Assembly (NCBI GenBank): GCA_913031035.1 | Contig: CAJWGN010000010.1 | Span: forward strand, 1 to 45,584 | Length of the DNA stretch: 45,584 bases | Reading direction: 5' to 3' | Source: an uncultured Gammaproteobacteria bacterium | Lineage (GTDB): Bacteria; Pseudomonadota; Gammaproteobacteria; Pseudomonadales; Pseudohongiellaceae | In this document: positions 38,256 to 45,584 of the stretch, one piece after another | Layout: every line of letters begins with the position of its first letter | How positions within the stretch are numbered: the first letter of the stretch is position 1 | The notes under the pieces: model-generated | What the model was told of the DNA's origin: nothing | Database searches by the model: none | What the model saw: the letters and a program-made list of their open reading frames with translations, nothing else | Program-made: the position numbers and the translations under genes

Positions 38256-38405
38256 ATGGCTAAGTACGTAAGCGGGCCCTTAAACGCAGGTTTACGTGCA
38301 GGTTTACGTGCAGGTTTAAGTGCAGGTTTAAGCGCGGGCCTCAGCTGCAGGGCTCGAGCATCCGGCGCACAGAAACAGTGCGCCGTGAGGTTTAATCTCG
38401 GCTAG
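38256..38405 (+). CDS. Possible 49-residue ORF with Ala-Gly-Leu-Arg/Ser repeats
   Basis: ATG 38256 opens MAKYVSGPLN, then AGLR, AGLR, AGLS, AGLS, AGLS from the 12-bp repeat, and ends with a Cys/Arg-rich tail at TAG 38405, overlapping the parvulin gene end by 14 bases. Repeat length divisible by three keeps the frame. No ribosome site or homologue is evident, so it may well be untranslated. Confidence 0.2.
   Translation: MAKYVSGPLNAGLRAGLRAGLSAGLSAGLSCRARASGAQKQCAVRFNLG
38286..38345 (+). repeat. 12-bp tandem repeat, about five copies
   Basis: GCAGGTTTACGT at 38286 and 38298, GCAGGTTTAAGT at 38310, GCAGGTTTAAGC at 38322, and a diverged GCGGGCCTCAGC at 38334. It looks like recent slippage amplification, with GC drift at the right end. 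Confidence 0.9.
38364..38384 (-). terminator. Hairpin just after the parvulin gene
   Basis: GGCGCAC (38364-38370) and GTGCGCC (38378-38384), perfect 7-bp stem with a 7-base loop. It begins 8 bases past the parvulin stop on the minus strand. No T tract, so termination is uncertain. Confidence 0.4.
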
Positions 38406-38670
38406 TAACCTCTAAAAGGTGATAGCCAAATTGTGTTTTTACTGGACCCTGAAGAGTATTAACATCGGCACTAAAAACCACCTCATCGAATTCTTTAACC
38501 ATCATGCCGGGGCTAAATTGACCAAGGTCACCGCCTTGAGCTTTTGATGGGCAGTTTGAATGGGCTCGGGCTACGTCGCCAAAGTCTTCTCCACCGTCAA
38601 TCTTGCCTTTAAGTTCCAGACATTTTTCCTCAGTCTCTACCAATATGTGTCGTGCGCTAGCCGTAGACAT
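38392..38670 (-). CDS. Parvulin-type peptidyl-prolyl isomerase (PpiC-like)
   Basis: 92 residues, a single free-standing rotamase domain: ASARHILVETEEKCLELK, FGDVARAHSNCPSKAQGGDLGQFSPGMMVKEFDEVVF, and GPVKTQFGYHLLEVTSRD. These are the parvulin hallmarks (HIL, GGDLG-F, F-x-x-A/V-F, T-x-F-G-Y/WH). Without a signal peptide it is cytosolic, like E. coli PpiC. It speeds cis/trans isomerisation of prolyl bonds. Ribosome site AGAGGA seven bases upstream of the ATG. Monocistronic. Confidence 0.95.
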   Translation of the reverse strand: MSTASARHILVETEEKCLELKGKIDGGEDFGDVARAHSNCPSKAQGGDLGQFSPGMMVKEFDEVVFSADVNTLQGPVKTQFGYHLLEVTSRD

Positions 38671-38748
38671 AGATATTCCTCTTTAAATTTCTTTGACCAT
38701 ATTATGCCTCAATCAACCTGCTAGGCACACAAATAATCAGACTTACGC

Positions 38749-38754
38749 TATAAT
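38749..38754 (+). promoter_or_regulatory. Candidate -10 box upstream of the DUF2889 gene
   Basis: TATAAT (38749-38754), 106 bases before ATG 38860. No good -35 element is seen 17 bases upstream. Weak support. Confidence 0.25.
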
Positions 38755-38859
38755 GGCCGGCTAACCGCGCGTCTTTGTTAATACTGCCAATGCCAACGAA
38801 ATTCACCTACGTGCCTCGTCTAAGCAGTAGTTTTATAGTCATCAGTTAAGGTTTTTATT

Positions 38860-39450
38860 ATGCCATTGCCCGAACCAACCGCTAGAAGACATATCCATAC
38901 ACGGGCTATTCATTACAGAGGCTTTGAGCGCGAGGACGGACTCTGGGATATCGAGGCCCATATGACCGACACTAAAACCTACAGCTTCAGAAACGATTGG
39001 CGGGGAGAGATGGCGATCGGCGAGCCTCTCCACGAAATGCTTCTGCGAGTTACTATCGATGATGGGTTCATTATTAGAAATGTAATTGCCGCTACCGATC
39101 ATAGCCCTTTTGAAATGTGCCCAGAGATCACCCCTGTGTATAACTCTTTGGTTGGCATCAAAATGGGCCTGGGCTGGCGCAAGGCCATAAGAATGAAAGT
39201 TGGAGGGGTTGATGGATGCACCCACCTAACTGAGTTACTTTTCCCCATGGCGACCGTTGCGATGCAAACTATCTGGCCATTAATGAGTCATAGGAAAAAT
39301 CAATCTGACTCTAACGTCGGTGACAGCAAAAAGCGCCCCGCGGTGCTTGACACCTGCCATGCTTGGTCCACAGAATCGCGGGTGGTGAAAGAAAACGCTC
39401 CAAAGTACTACACTGGCCCTGACAAAATTGACACAGTGGATATTGACTAG
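38860..39450 (+). CDS. DUF2889 family protein
   Basis: 196 residues matching the DUF2889 pattern: HIHTRAIHYRGFEREDGLWDIEAHMTDTKTY, then GEPLHEMLLRVTIDDGFIIRNVIAATDHSPFEMCP, and the Cys-containing GVDGCTHLTELL. No signal peptide; cytoplasmic. Genes of this family often lie near aromatic or CoA-thioester degradation genes, but no such genes are present here and the function is unknown. AAGG lies about eight bases before the ATG. The acidic tail ends 184 bases before the convergent pdsS stop. Confidence 0.88.
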   Translation: MPLPEPTARRHIHTRAIHYRGFEREDGLWDIEAHMTDTKTYSFRNDWRGEMAIGEPLHEMLLRVTIDDGFIIRNVIAATDHSPFEMCPEITPVYNSLVGIKMGLGWRKAIRMKVGGVDGCTHLTELLFPMATVAMQTIWPLMSHRKNQSDSNVGDSKKRPAVLDTCHAWSTESRVVKENAPKYYTGPDKIDTVDID

Positions 39451-39633
39451 CTGCTCGTTTGTTTGAGCTGCTCCGTTAACCTTCGTTTGGCCTCCGTTTT
39501 GACTTCGTTTGACCCCGCCTTTAGACCCCAATTTTTCTGGATCTGTCTTTGTCGCGGGTGGAACCTGACTCTTTAGACCCGTTTCTTTAAACCTACTTTT
39601 AAATGCCTTAAGCTAGGCCAAAGCTAGGCATTG

Positions 39634-41820
39634 CTAACGGTAAAAGAGTGGAACCACCAAGGATATTACAACCCCTTCTCGATCAGTTTGGTTTTCGGCG
39701 CTGATTCTGCCGCCATGAAATTCAGCGATGAGCCGGGCAATATGCAAGCCTAATCCCAAATGTGGTTGCTTTTGTTTCTCTTGGGGTCTTATCGAAATCA
39801 TTGAATCGAATACTCTGTCTTTCATTTCTTCGGGTAAAAATGGACCCGCATTGGATACTTTTACCACCGCATGATCCCGCAACCCCTGACAGTAAACAAC
39901 AATGGGCTCGTTCGAGTAAGAAAACTCCACCGCATTAGCAATGAGCTTGTCTAATAGTTGCGCAAAGTACTCTGGCACACCGTTAATTAAAATGGGCTGA
40001 TCGGTTAACTCAGTCTCAAATACAGATTCTGGGTAAGCTAGTTTGTAACCTTCGACACAGCCATAGATTACATGGCACAGATTTATTTTCTCCTTTTCTG
40101 AGGTTTGTAGCATTTGCTCAAGTCGAGTGGCCTCACTCATATTAGTCAAAATTAAATTCAGCCTCTTGATACCTTCCTCAGCCCGCTCTATATAGATTTT
40201 GGATTCATCGTTGCTATTTATCATGCTCAAATTTTCTAACGATGATCTCACTACAGTCACTGGCGTTCTCAATTCGTGGGACAGTCTTGAGGACATATTT
40301 TCTAAATAAATCGTATACTGGGATAGTCGTTCTACTATGTTTGCAAAGCTACGAGAAAGGTCGCCAATTTCATCAGAATTTCTCGACGGCATCATAGTAT
40401 TCATAACGCGTCCAGACTCATCGATAATTCCCTCAGCTTGATTTCTTAGTAGCCGTATTCTCGATGAGATTCTGGAAGCGAAGAAAAACAGTCCAAGGGT
40501 AACCATTAACATTACTGCAAGGATGGTATTAAATAACTGCTCCAACGCTAGGTTTCTAAAAGTACGTAGACCATTCATATTCTGATCTACCAGAACAGCG
40601 CCAATAACTTCTCCACCCGCGACAATAGGGTGGGCAGCTTCCAAAAGCCGAGTCTGGGTTTCATCTGTCAGCGTTCTAAACTGAGTAAACGGCATGCCGT
40701 CCAACGCCGAGTCAATATGAGCACCCTCACGGCGCACGCCGGAATACAGCTCGTCAATAAAGTCATTGCTAGGCTTAGAAAGAATTTGGTAATAGAGCGG
40801 ATTTAGAATTTTTTCTTGAACATAAGTTATCGCTTTGTTGCCTGAGAGACGCTCATCAGCGGGTCTCTCTAGCTGTAAACCTGTTGCAGATTGGATATCG
40901 CCAACGGTTAGAAGTACTCGGCCACCACGGTCAACAACCTGAATGCGAGAATTATTGTGGCCCATGCCGGCGACAATTCGATCGATCTCCGGTGTTGGTA
41001 ATCTAAGTGAGCCAAGATTTTCTTTGTCCTCCGAACGGTAGGTGGCGACTACGCTATTAATACCGCGATTTTGTTGATCATCTACATCGAAGATAGCAAA
41101 GCCAAGCTTGTCGCCAAGCATATCCATTGGAATCTGAAGCTCTACCTCATAACCCCCTTCTGTTTCATACCACTGACCGCTTATACGGTCTTCGTGAATA
41201 GGGTTTGAGTAATCGTCTGCAACTCGAAACGGATACAGATATTCCGGCTCGTGAGGGGCAATAACATAGCGATTAATCTCGTTTCCCTGCTTGGACAGCA
41301 TACTTATCTGAATGAAGTCACTGCGATGTACGCTTAAAGAGGTTTGGCTTCGATAAACCAAATTGTCATCCTTGACTTTAAAGTAGGCATAGAGAGACCC
41401 ATTATGCTCGCCCACCATACTCTTGAACTTTAATGAATCTTCATTGCCTTGAAGCCTCACTGGTGCAAGTGAGGTAGAAAGATAATCTTTTGCACCGTAT
41501 TCAACTTCGTATTGCTGATACTCTCGCCAATCAACTATGGCGCCATCGTCTAGCGAAAGCGGCGAGAAAACAGGATAAACATAAAGGTCTTCTGTGCTTG
41601 TAGCAGGGCCGTATACTCCTTCGTCAAACAACTCTGGTCTTTCGTTTAATGCAGTGGCTAAAGCCTGGGCTATTCCAAGAACAGTTTGCTCTTGCCCGCG
41701 TCGAAGATACGTTTCCATTTCCAAAATATATTGATATCCAAGCCAGGGGATAACTAGTAGAAAACTAGAAAGGAAAACCAACTTGAAGCGAATCCCAAAA
41801 GGATTTTTAAAAGCTAGCAT
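39634..41820 (-). CDS. pdsS: Proteobacterial dedicated sortase system-type sensor histidine kinase
   Basis: 728 residues. TM1 (LVFLSSFLLVIPWLGYQYIL) is followed by a large periplasmic domain of about 400 residues whose first half resembles a CBM9-like beta-sandwich (LYAYFKVKDDNLVY; GGYEVELQIPMDMLG; GFAIFDVDD). TM2 (LFNTILAVMLMVTLGLFFFA), HAMP, HisKA with phosphate-accepting His 515 in LSHELRTPVTVV, and a HATPase domain (DKLIANAVEFS; GLGLHIARLIAEFHGG) complete it. The N-terminal sequence and layout fit the marine sortase-system kinase family (TIGR03785, from memory). It overlaps no gene but lies 3 bases after the response regulator stop, so they are an operon. The ligand is unknown. A hairpin-capable repeat (39602-39632) abuts its stop. 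Confidence 0.8.
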   Translation of the reverse strand: MLAFKNPFGIRFKLVFLSSFLLVIPWLGYQYILEMETYLRRGQEQTVLGIAQALATALNERPELFDEGVYGPATSTEDLYVYPVFSPLSLDDGAIVDWREYQQYEVEYGAKDYLSTSLAPVRLQGNEDSLKFKSMVGEHNGSLYAYFKVKDDNLVYRSQTSLSVHRSDFIQISMLSKQGNEINRYVIAPHEPEYLYPFRVADDYSNPIHEDRISGQWYETEGGYEVELQIPMDMLGDKLGFAIFDVDDQQNRGINSVVATYRSEDKENLGSLRLPTPEIDRIVAGMGHNNSRIQVVDRGGRVLLTVGDIQSATGLQLERPADERLSGNKAITYVQEKILNPLYYQILSKPSNDFIDELYSGVRREGAHIDSALDGMPFTQFRTLTDETQTRLLEAAHPIVAGGEVIGAVLVDQNMNGLRTFRNLALEQLFNTILAVMLMVTLGLFFFASRISSRIRLLRNQAEGIIDESGRVMNTMMPSRNSDEIGDLSRSFANIVERLSQYTIYLENMSSRLSHELRTPVTVVRSSLENLSMINSNDESKIYIERAEEGIKRLNLILTNMSEATRLEQMLQTSEKEKINLCHVIYGCVEGYKLAYPESVFETELTDQPILINGVPEYFAQLLDKLIANAVEFSYSNEPIVVYCQGLRDHAVVKVSNAGPFLPEEMKDRVFDSMISIRPQEKQKQPHLGLGLHIARLIAEFHGGRISAENQTDREGVVISLVVPLFYR

Positions 41821-41823
41821 AAT

Positions 41824-42537
41824 CTAATCTTTAGCTTCGCGCTGTGGCACTATATTCCAGCGGTAGCCCATCCCGTAAACTGTTTCTATGCAATCGAAGT
41901 CGTCGTCTATCTGCATAAACTTTTTCCGAATTCTTTTGATGTGCGAGGTAATAGTGCTTCCATCAACGAAGATTTTCGATTCCTGCATCAAAATTTGTCG
42001 ACTTTTTACGTGACCTGGAAATTTCGCCAAAGCGTGAACCATCCAGAATTCTGTGACTGTGAGAGGAATAGGATTGCCTTCCCATTGTACTGTGAGTCTT
42101 CTGATATCAAGGGAAAGCTTGTCTCGCTCAATCTGATTGTCAGGAGAGGGCGGTTGATCTATTACATCCATTCGGCGAAAAAGAGCGGCAATTCTTGCGG
42201 TTAAGTGGGGCAGACTAATGTCTTTAGTCAAATAATCATCCGCGCCCATTCTAAGGCCACTGACTGTATCAAAATCGTTGTCTCGGGCCGTCAAAAATAT
42301 AATGGGTAACGTTTCAGAAAGAGAACGCAAAGCTTGGCAGAGTTTAAAGCCCCCGTCGATTTCATCTTCTAAACCAATATCGATAATCGCCAGATTAGGC
42401 AGTCTAATATCAAAAGCTAGCATCGCATCTTTGCGGTTCGCGTATGTATTGACTTCGTATCCCTGCTTACGCAAAACGTCGGCGTAATTTTCACGGATAG
42501 CGGCCTCATCTTCAACAATCGCGATTCTTCTGCTCAT
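41824..42537 (-). CDS. pdsR: Proteobacterial dedicated sortase system-type response regulator (OmpR family)
   Basis: 237 residues: receiver domain with acidic pocket (VEDE), phosphorylated Asp 53 in LAIIDIGLED, the switch Thr/Lys in FLTARD and YLTKDISLPHL, then a winged-helix DNA-binding domain (LTVTEFWMVHALAKFPGHVKS; VDGSTITSHIKRIRKKF; IETVYGMGYRW). The run GGFKLCQALR, GLRMGADDYLTKDISLPHL and ARIAALFRR closely follows the marine sortase-system regulator family (TIGR03787, from memory). Upstream of and coupled to the kinase. Divergent from pdsO across 280 bases, an arrangement that suggests it controls pdsO and itself. Confidence 0.85.
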   Translation of the reverse strand: MSRRIAIVEDEAAIRENYADVLRKQGYEVNTYANRKDAMLAFDIRLPNLAIIDIGLEDEIDGGFKLCQALRSLSETLPIIFLTARDNDFDTVSGLRMGADDYLTKDISLPHLTARIAALFRRMDVIDQPPSPDNQIERDKLSLDIRRLTVQWEGNPIPLTVTEFWMVHALAKFPGHVKSRQILMQESKIFVDGSTITSHIKRIRKKFMQIDDDFDCIETVYGMGYRWNIVPQREAKD

Positions 42538-42817
42538 GGTCTTGGCTTCTTGGGTTTTTAACTAATGAAATAACTAAATACTGCTGATTTTCGCGACTAT
42601 AACTCATTTGACGTAGCAAAGTGACGGATGGTTTCACAGGCCTAGCAATTGCCATTATTCTGCCATATTTAATCAGCGTATGGCCCTTTTACTTCCCTAT
42701 CCAAGTAATAAACGTTGTGTTTAATAGCTTTAAGACACAAACAATATTTCGATCAACGATTTGCTTGATCTTAGTCACATAGCAGCACTGCTGCAAAATC
42801 ACTTAAGGATACTACCC
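42538..42817. promoter_or_regulatory. Divergent pdsR/pdsO control region
   Basis: 280 bases between the regulator and pdsO, the natural place for PdsR binding sites. TATTTAATCAG and ATGGCCCTTTTACTT stand out only as AT-rich patches; no direct repeat pair typical of OmpR-family sites could be fixed by eye. Confidence 0.35.
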
Positions 42818-43594
42818 ATGACTAAATTTTTAACGTCGGTTCTATTGTGCAGTTTAGTTTCGGTTCCGGCGTTAGCCGATACTGAAAAAGCGTCCTATGG
42901 CGATGATCCCAGCTCACAAGAAACAACAGGGTTCTTCACCGGTGTCGCGTTAGGCGCACTGGCCGGAGGCCCCCCAGGCGCTATTGTTGGAGGCGCCTTA
43001 GGGGCCGTATTCGGAGATGGCTGGCATGCGCGACAAGAAGTTGGGTTGCTGCAAGTAGACCTAGTCCAGAGCCAACAAGCCTTTAACAGGCTAACCGAAA
43101 AATCAGCGAACCTGCAGCGTGAATACCAGCTCGCACTGGGGCAATTGGATTCAATGCGCAGCCAAAAGCCACAACTTTTCAATGTCGCGAGCACGCCAGG
43201 GGAACTGTCTTCGTGTTGTGACAACGCCGGCCTTTCCCTTCATTTTCGTAGCGGCTCCAGCGACATCGAACCACAATATGCAGAGCAACTTGCTAGCATG
43301 GCGAAAATGGCTGGCCTGTTACGCACCTCACGAATAGAAATAGTAGGCTACGCTGATAGAAACGGAGATGCTGAAATGAATCTTAATCTGTCGAAACAGC
43401 GCAGCAATTCGGTAAAAGCATTCTTTAAAAGAATGGGGGTTCAAAATTCAGAGATCACCACCCTCGCCTATGGAGAAACTCTGCCTCTACAGCCTAGCCA
43501 GAGCTTCGAATCAGACTTCTTCGATAGACGAGTCATAGTCCGGCTTCGTGATCCATCTAAGCAAATGCTAACCCAAGGCGCTGGTGATAAATAA
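42818..43594 (+). CDS. pdsO: PdsO-like OmpA-family protein with glycine zipper
   Basis: 258 residues from ATG 42818 (AGGA eight bases upstream; the longer frame from 42761 lacks a signal at its start). Signal peptide ends VSVPALA. Next comes a glycine-zipper membrane segment (GVALGALAGGPPGAIVGGAL), a coiled-coil stretch (LTEKSANLQREYQLALGQLD) and a C-terminal OmpA peptidoglycan-binding domain (LHFRSGSSDIEPQYAEQLAS; EIVGYADRNGDAEMNLNLSKQRS; LAYGE). This layout matches PdsO of the proteobacterial dedicated sortase system. It likely links the outer membrane or periplasm to the wall. Neither sortase nor target follows. Confidence 0.82.
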   Translation: MTKFLTSVLLCSLVSVPALADTEKASYGDDPSSQETTGFFTGVALGALAGGPPGAIVGGALGAVFGDGWHARQEVGLLQVDLVQSQQAFNRLTEKSANLQREYQLALGQLDSMRSQKPQLFNVASTPGELSSCCDNAGLSLHFRSGSSDIEPQYAEQLASMAKMAGLLRTSRIEIVGYADRNGDAEMNLNLSKQRSNSVKAFFKRMGVQNSEITTLAYGETLPLQPSQSFESDFFDRRVIVRLRDPSKQMLTQGAGDK

Positions 43595-43628
43595 ATCTAT
43601 TCACGTCATTGACGACCGGAGTGCAAAA

Positions 43629-44288
43629 ATGACAGAGTTAAGGCTAGTAATCGGCAACAAAAACTACTCAGCGTGGTCGCTTTGCCCCTGGTTGATGTTA
43701 AAGATGTACGATATCGACTTTGATGAAATTAAGATTCAGCTTTATCAAGATAATACAGCGGAAAAACTTGGACCATTTTCTCCCTCTCTTAAAGTTCCTG
43801 TTCTACTGCATAAGGACATCAATGTCTGGGACTCATTGTCCATTTGTGAATACATTAACGAAGAGTTAATAGGCGGCGCTGCATGGCCTGCTAGCGCTAA
43901 GCTCAGAGCCTGCGCTAGATCAGTAAGCGCAGAGGCTCATTCAGAGTTCCTTGGCCTTAAGCGCGATTGGCCAATGAACTGCAAAGCCAGCTTCCCGTTA
44001 ACCCCCTCTGAAGTCTTGATTAATGAAATCGCTCGGATTGATGCAATTTGGAGCTGCTGCAGACGCAAATACGGCGAAAATGGAAGCTACCTGTTTGGTC
44101 GATTTTCAATAGCTGATTGTATGTACGCTGCTATGGCTATCCGCTTTGAATCGTATGGGGCGGAGCTTAGCAGCGAGGCCAATACCTATATGCAGACGCT
44201 ACTGGACAATCCTTTTGTGCAAAAGTGGATAACCTTGGGGAGACGGGAGAAAGAGACTCTCTCTATTGCATATTCTAGCACCGGCTAA
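43629..44288 (+). CDS. Glutathione S-transferase family protein
   Basis: 219 residues from ATG 43629, chosen for GGAG seven bases upstream; the frame is open from GTG 43584, which overlaps pdsO. The thioredoxin-like N-terminal domain begins LRLVIGNKNYSAWSLCPWLMLK (Ser after NY/K at the usual catalytic region), then SPSLKVPVLLHKDINVWDSLSICEYINE (cis-Pro VPV and the Asp-Ser glutathione-binding pair). The C-terminal helical domain has FGRFSIADCMYAAMAIRF. Cytosolic conjugation or peroxidase role; substrate unknown. Directly follows pdsO, but no functional link is known. Confidence 0.9.
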   Translation: MTELRLVIGNKNYSAWSLCPWLMLKMYDIDFDEIKIQLYQDNTAEKLGPFSPSLKVPVLLHKDINVWDSLSICEYINEELIGGAAWPASAKLRACARSVSAEAHSEFLGLKRDWPMNCKASFPLTPSEVLINEIARIDAIWSCCRRKYGENGSYLFGRFSIADCMYAAMAIRFESYGAELSSEANTYMQTLLDNPFVQKWITLGRREKETLSIAYSSTG

Positions 44289-44340
44289 TCTCAGCCCTTT
44301 ACTGAGGTGATCCCCACTTCGTTCAACCTCGCTAAAAATA

Positions 44341-44367
44341 TTGCGCGCGTGGACGATATGCTAGAAT
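44341..44367 (+). promoter_or_regulatory. Candidate extended -10 promoter of the DUF924 gene
   Basis: TGCTAGAAT (44359-44367) is an extended -10 element 28 bases before GTG 44396, with TTGCGC at 44341-44346 as a short-spaced -35. Confidence 0.4.
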
Positions 44368-44395
44368 ATACAATTTGCAGTGAAAGAGGGTTGCC

Positions 44396-44935
44396 GTGTC
44401 AGCGAAGGAAGTGATTAACTTTTGGTTTGGGGAAATCGAGCCAGGCCAGCGTTTCAAAAAAGACCCTGACTTTGATGAACAAATCAGAACTCGCTTCAAG
44501 TCCCTGCATAAAAAGGCCACCCAAGGCTTGCTATACAGATGGCGCGATCATCCGCTTGATGCGCTTGCCGAAATAATCTTATTAGATCAGTTCTCAAGAA
44601 ACATGTATCGGGACAGCTCTAAGGCTTTTGCTTGGGATAACCTCGCGCTAATACTTGCCCAAGAAGCTATTAGAAGAAAAATGGACCTGGAGCTGAGCGA
44701 TACGCAAAGAGCATTCATGTACATGCCTTTTATGCACAGCGAGTCAGCTGAAATCCACGAAATCGCAATCTTTCTTTTCGATCACCCTGGCTTGGAAAAC
44801 AATTTCAACTACGAGCTACGGCACAAACAAATCATTGATAGATTTGGCCGATATCCTCACCGCAATAAAGTGCTGCGGCGTAAATCCACCCCAGAAGAAA
44901 TAGAGTTTTTAAATCAGCCAGGGTCTGACTTTTAA
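44396..44935 (+). CDS. DUF924 family protein
   Basis: 179 residues, GTG start with AGAGGG upstream. The DUF924 pattern is complete: VINFWFGEIEPGQRFKKDPDFDEQIRTRFKSL, HPLDALAEIILLDQFSRNMYRDSSKAFAWDNLAL, AFMYMPFMHSE, and RFGRYPHRNKVLRRKSTPEE. All-helical cytoplasmic protein (TPR-like fold); biochemical function unknown. Single gene, convergent with the DAHP synthase gene whose stop is 29 bases away. Confidence 0.92.
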   Translation: MSAKEVINFWFGEIEPGQRFKKDPDFDEQIRTRFKSLHKKATQGLLYRWRDHPLDALAEIILLDQFSRNMYRDSSKAFAWDNLALILAQEAIRRKMDLELSDTQRAFMYMPFMHSESAEIHEIAIFLFDHPGLENNFNYELRHKQIIDRFGRYPHRNKVLRRKSTPEEIEFLNQPGSDF

Positions 44936-44964
44936 GACTAGGCAGCAACTCGCCCTAACTTAAT

Positions 44965-45584
44965 CTAACGATTAGGTAAAACATCTTTTAGTTTTGCAGC
45001 CATTTCTAAAATTGCTTTCTCTGTAGTTTCCCAATCCATACAGGCATCGGTGACCGACACTCCGTACTTCAAGTCTTCCAGGTTTGCGGGAATGGATTGG
45101 CTGCCGTGAAATAGATGACCTTCTAACATTGCACCAATAATCGACTTGTTTCCCTCAAGAATTTGATTAGTCATGTCTTTTAAGACCAACGGCTGAACAT
45201 CAGGGTCTTTGCTTGAATTAGCATGACTACAATCAATCATAATGTTGCTGTTCACGCCGCCGGCAGCTAAAGCCTTCTCACATTGGGCGATATTAACTGA
45301 ATCGTAGTTGGGCCCCTTGCTGCCGCCTCTTAAGACCACGTGGGCATAGGGATTTCCCTTTGTGGTGACTACAGATACTTGCCCTGCTTCATTAATTCCC
45401 AAAAATCGGTGCGGACTCGACACAGATTGCATCGCATTTACAGCGACTGTTAAACCGCCATCAGTGCCATTTTTAAAACCAACAGTCATAGAGAGCCCAC
45501 TTGACATTTCACGATGAGTTTGAGATTCTGTTGTTCTTGCTCCAATTGCACACCAAGAAATAAGATCTCCTAAATATTGAGGAG
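44965..45584 (-). CDS. 3-deoxy-7-phosphoheptulonate (DAHP) synthase, C-terminal part
   Basis: Runs off the right edge of the window; about 205 of roughly 350 residues are present. Type I AroF/G/H-like enzyme: YLGDLISWCAIGARTTESQTHREM, SGLSMTVGFKNGTDGG, VLRGGSKGPNYDSVNI, and IDCSHANSSKD with metal-binding His. SVTDACMDWETTE contains the metal-binding Asp-Ala-Cys. It condenses erythrose 4-phosphate with phosphoenolpyruvate, the first step of aromatic amino acid synthesis. Which feedback isozyme it is cannot be told without the N-terminus. Confidence 0.95.
   Translation of the reverse strand, partial: PQYLGDLISWCAIGARTTESQTHREMSSGLSMTVGFKNGTDGGLTVAVNAMQSVSSPHRFLGINEAGQVSVVTTKGNPYAHVVLRGGSKGPNYDSVNIAQCEKALAAGGVNSNIMIDCSHANSSKDPDVQPLVLKDMTNQILEGNKSIIGAMLEGHLFHGSQSIPANLEDLKYGVSVTDACMDWETTEKAILEMAAKLKDVLPNR

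Larger units (their letters stand above)
38037..38391. other. Intergenic region with a 12-bp tandem repeat
   Basis: Between two minus-strand genes. Contains the repeat, a plus-strand mini-ORF and the hairpin described separately. The left part (38040-38250) shows nothing clear. Confidence 0.5.

Noticed and set aside
38286-38345. Regular short repeats considered as a CRISPR array
   Set aside because: Units of 12 bp are contiguous with no spacers and no cas genes nearby.

Overview
The window looks like chromosomal DNA from a free-living, aerobic, probably marine gammaproteobacterium, most likely Cellvibrionales/Pseudomonadales-like. The strongest support is the gene order nudF-DUF1249(yqiB)-cpdA-yqiA-parE followed by parC, which is conserved in E. 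coli and Pseudomonas. A complete EF-P beta-lysylation set (epmA, efp, epmB), a monomeric-type isocitrate dehydrogenase (now broken) and a proteobacterial dedicated sortase (Pds) regulatory set agree with this. No rRNA, tRNA, CRISPR array, transposase or phage gene was seen.

Left part (1-11.9 kb): an outer-membrane beta-barrel protein with a strange N-terminus, a small membrane protein, a two-gene ABC exporter, cytochrome c', and a minus-strand pair that looks like a double-glycine-leader microcin/bacteriocin precursor plus a small membrane protein (possible immunity protein). A second, leader-only mini-ORF lies just upstream of the pair. A periplasmic redox group follows: membrane-anchored diheme cytochrome c, Old Yellow Enzyme, DUF1857 protein, cytochrome c5-like protein, PQQ-dependent dehydrogenase lipoprotein and an MltB-like lytic transglycosylase.

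Middle part (11.9-23 kb): a decay zone. Broken copies of a DUF488 protein, a VOC/glyoxalase protein, a RidA-like protein, a small secreted protein and monomeric isocitrate dehydrogenase are interspersed with intact genes. The intact genes are two paralogous secreted proteins of an unnamed family, an NqrB/RnfD-like membrane protein fused to a Sel1-like tail and coupled to a membrane-anchored FGE-sulfatase-domain protein, a His-rich lipoprotein, and an NHL-repeat secreted protein.

Right part (23.2-45.6 kb): mostly conserved housekeeping genes. These are a GNAT acetyltransferase, a D-amino-acid transaminase, the EF-P modification cluster, a degenerate GGDEF-EAL protein followed by an AhpA/Smp-like sensor with a degenerate cyclase domain, topoisomerase IV (parC, parE), yqiA, cpdA, yqiB, nudF, a parvulin and a DUF2889 protein. 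Next come the Pds histidine kinase/response regulator and the divergent OmpA-family gene pdsO, with no sortase or sortase target in view. The window ends with a GST, a DUF924 protein and the C-terminal part of DAHP synthase.

The observations I rate highest are the microcin-like locus with a cargo-less second leader, the sortase regulators without a sortase, the paired degenerate signalling proteins next to parC, and the isocitrate dehydrogenase relic that keeps one reading frame despite four stops and a large deletion. All functions are assigned by reading motifs; no database search was run.
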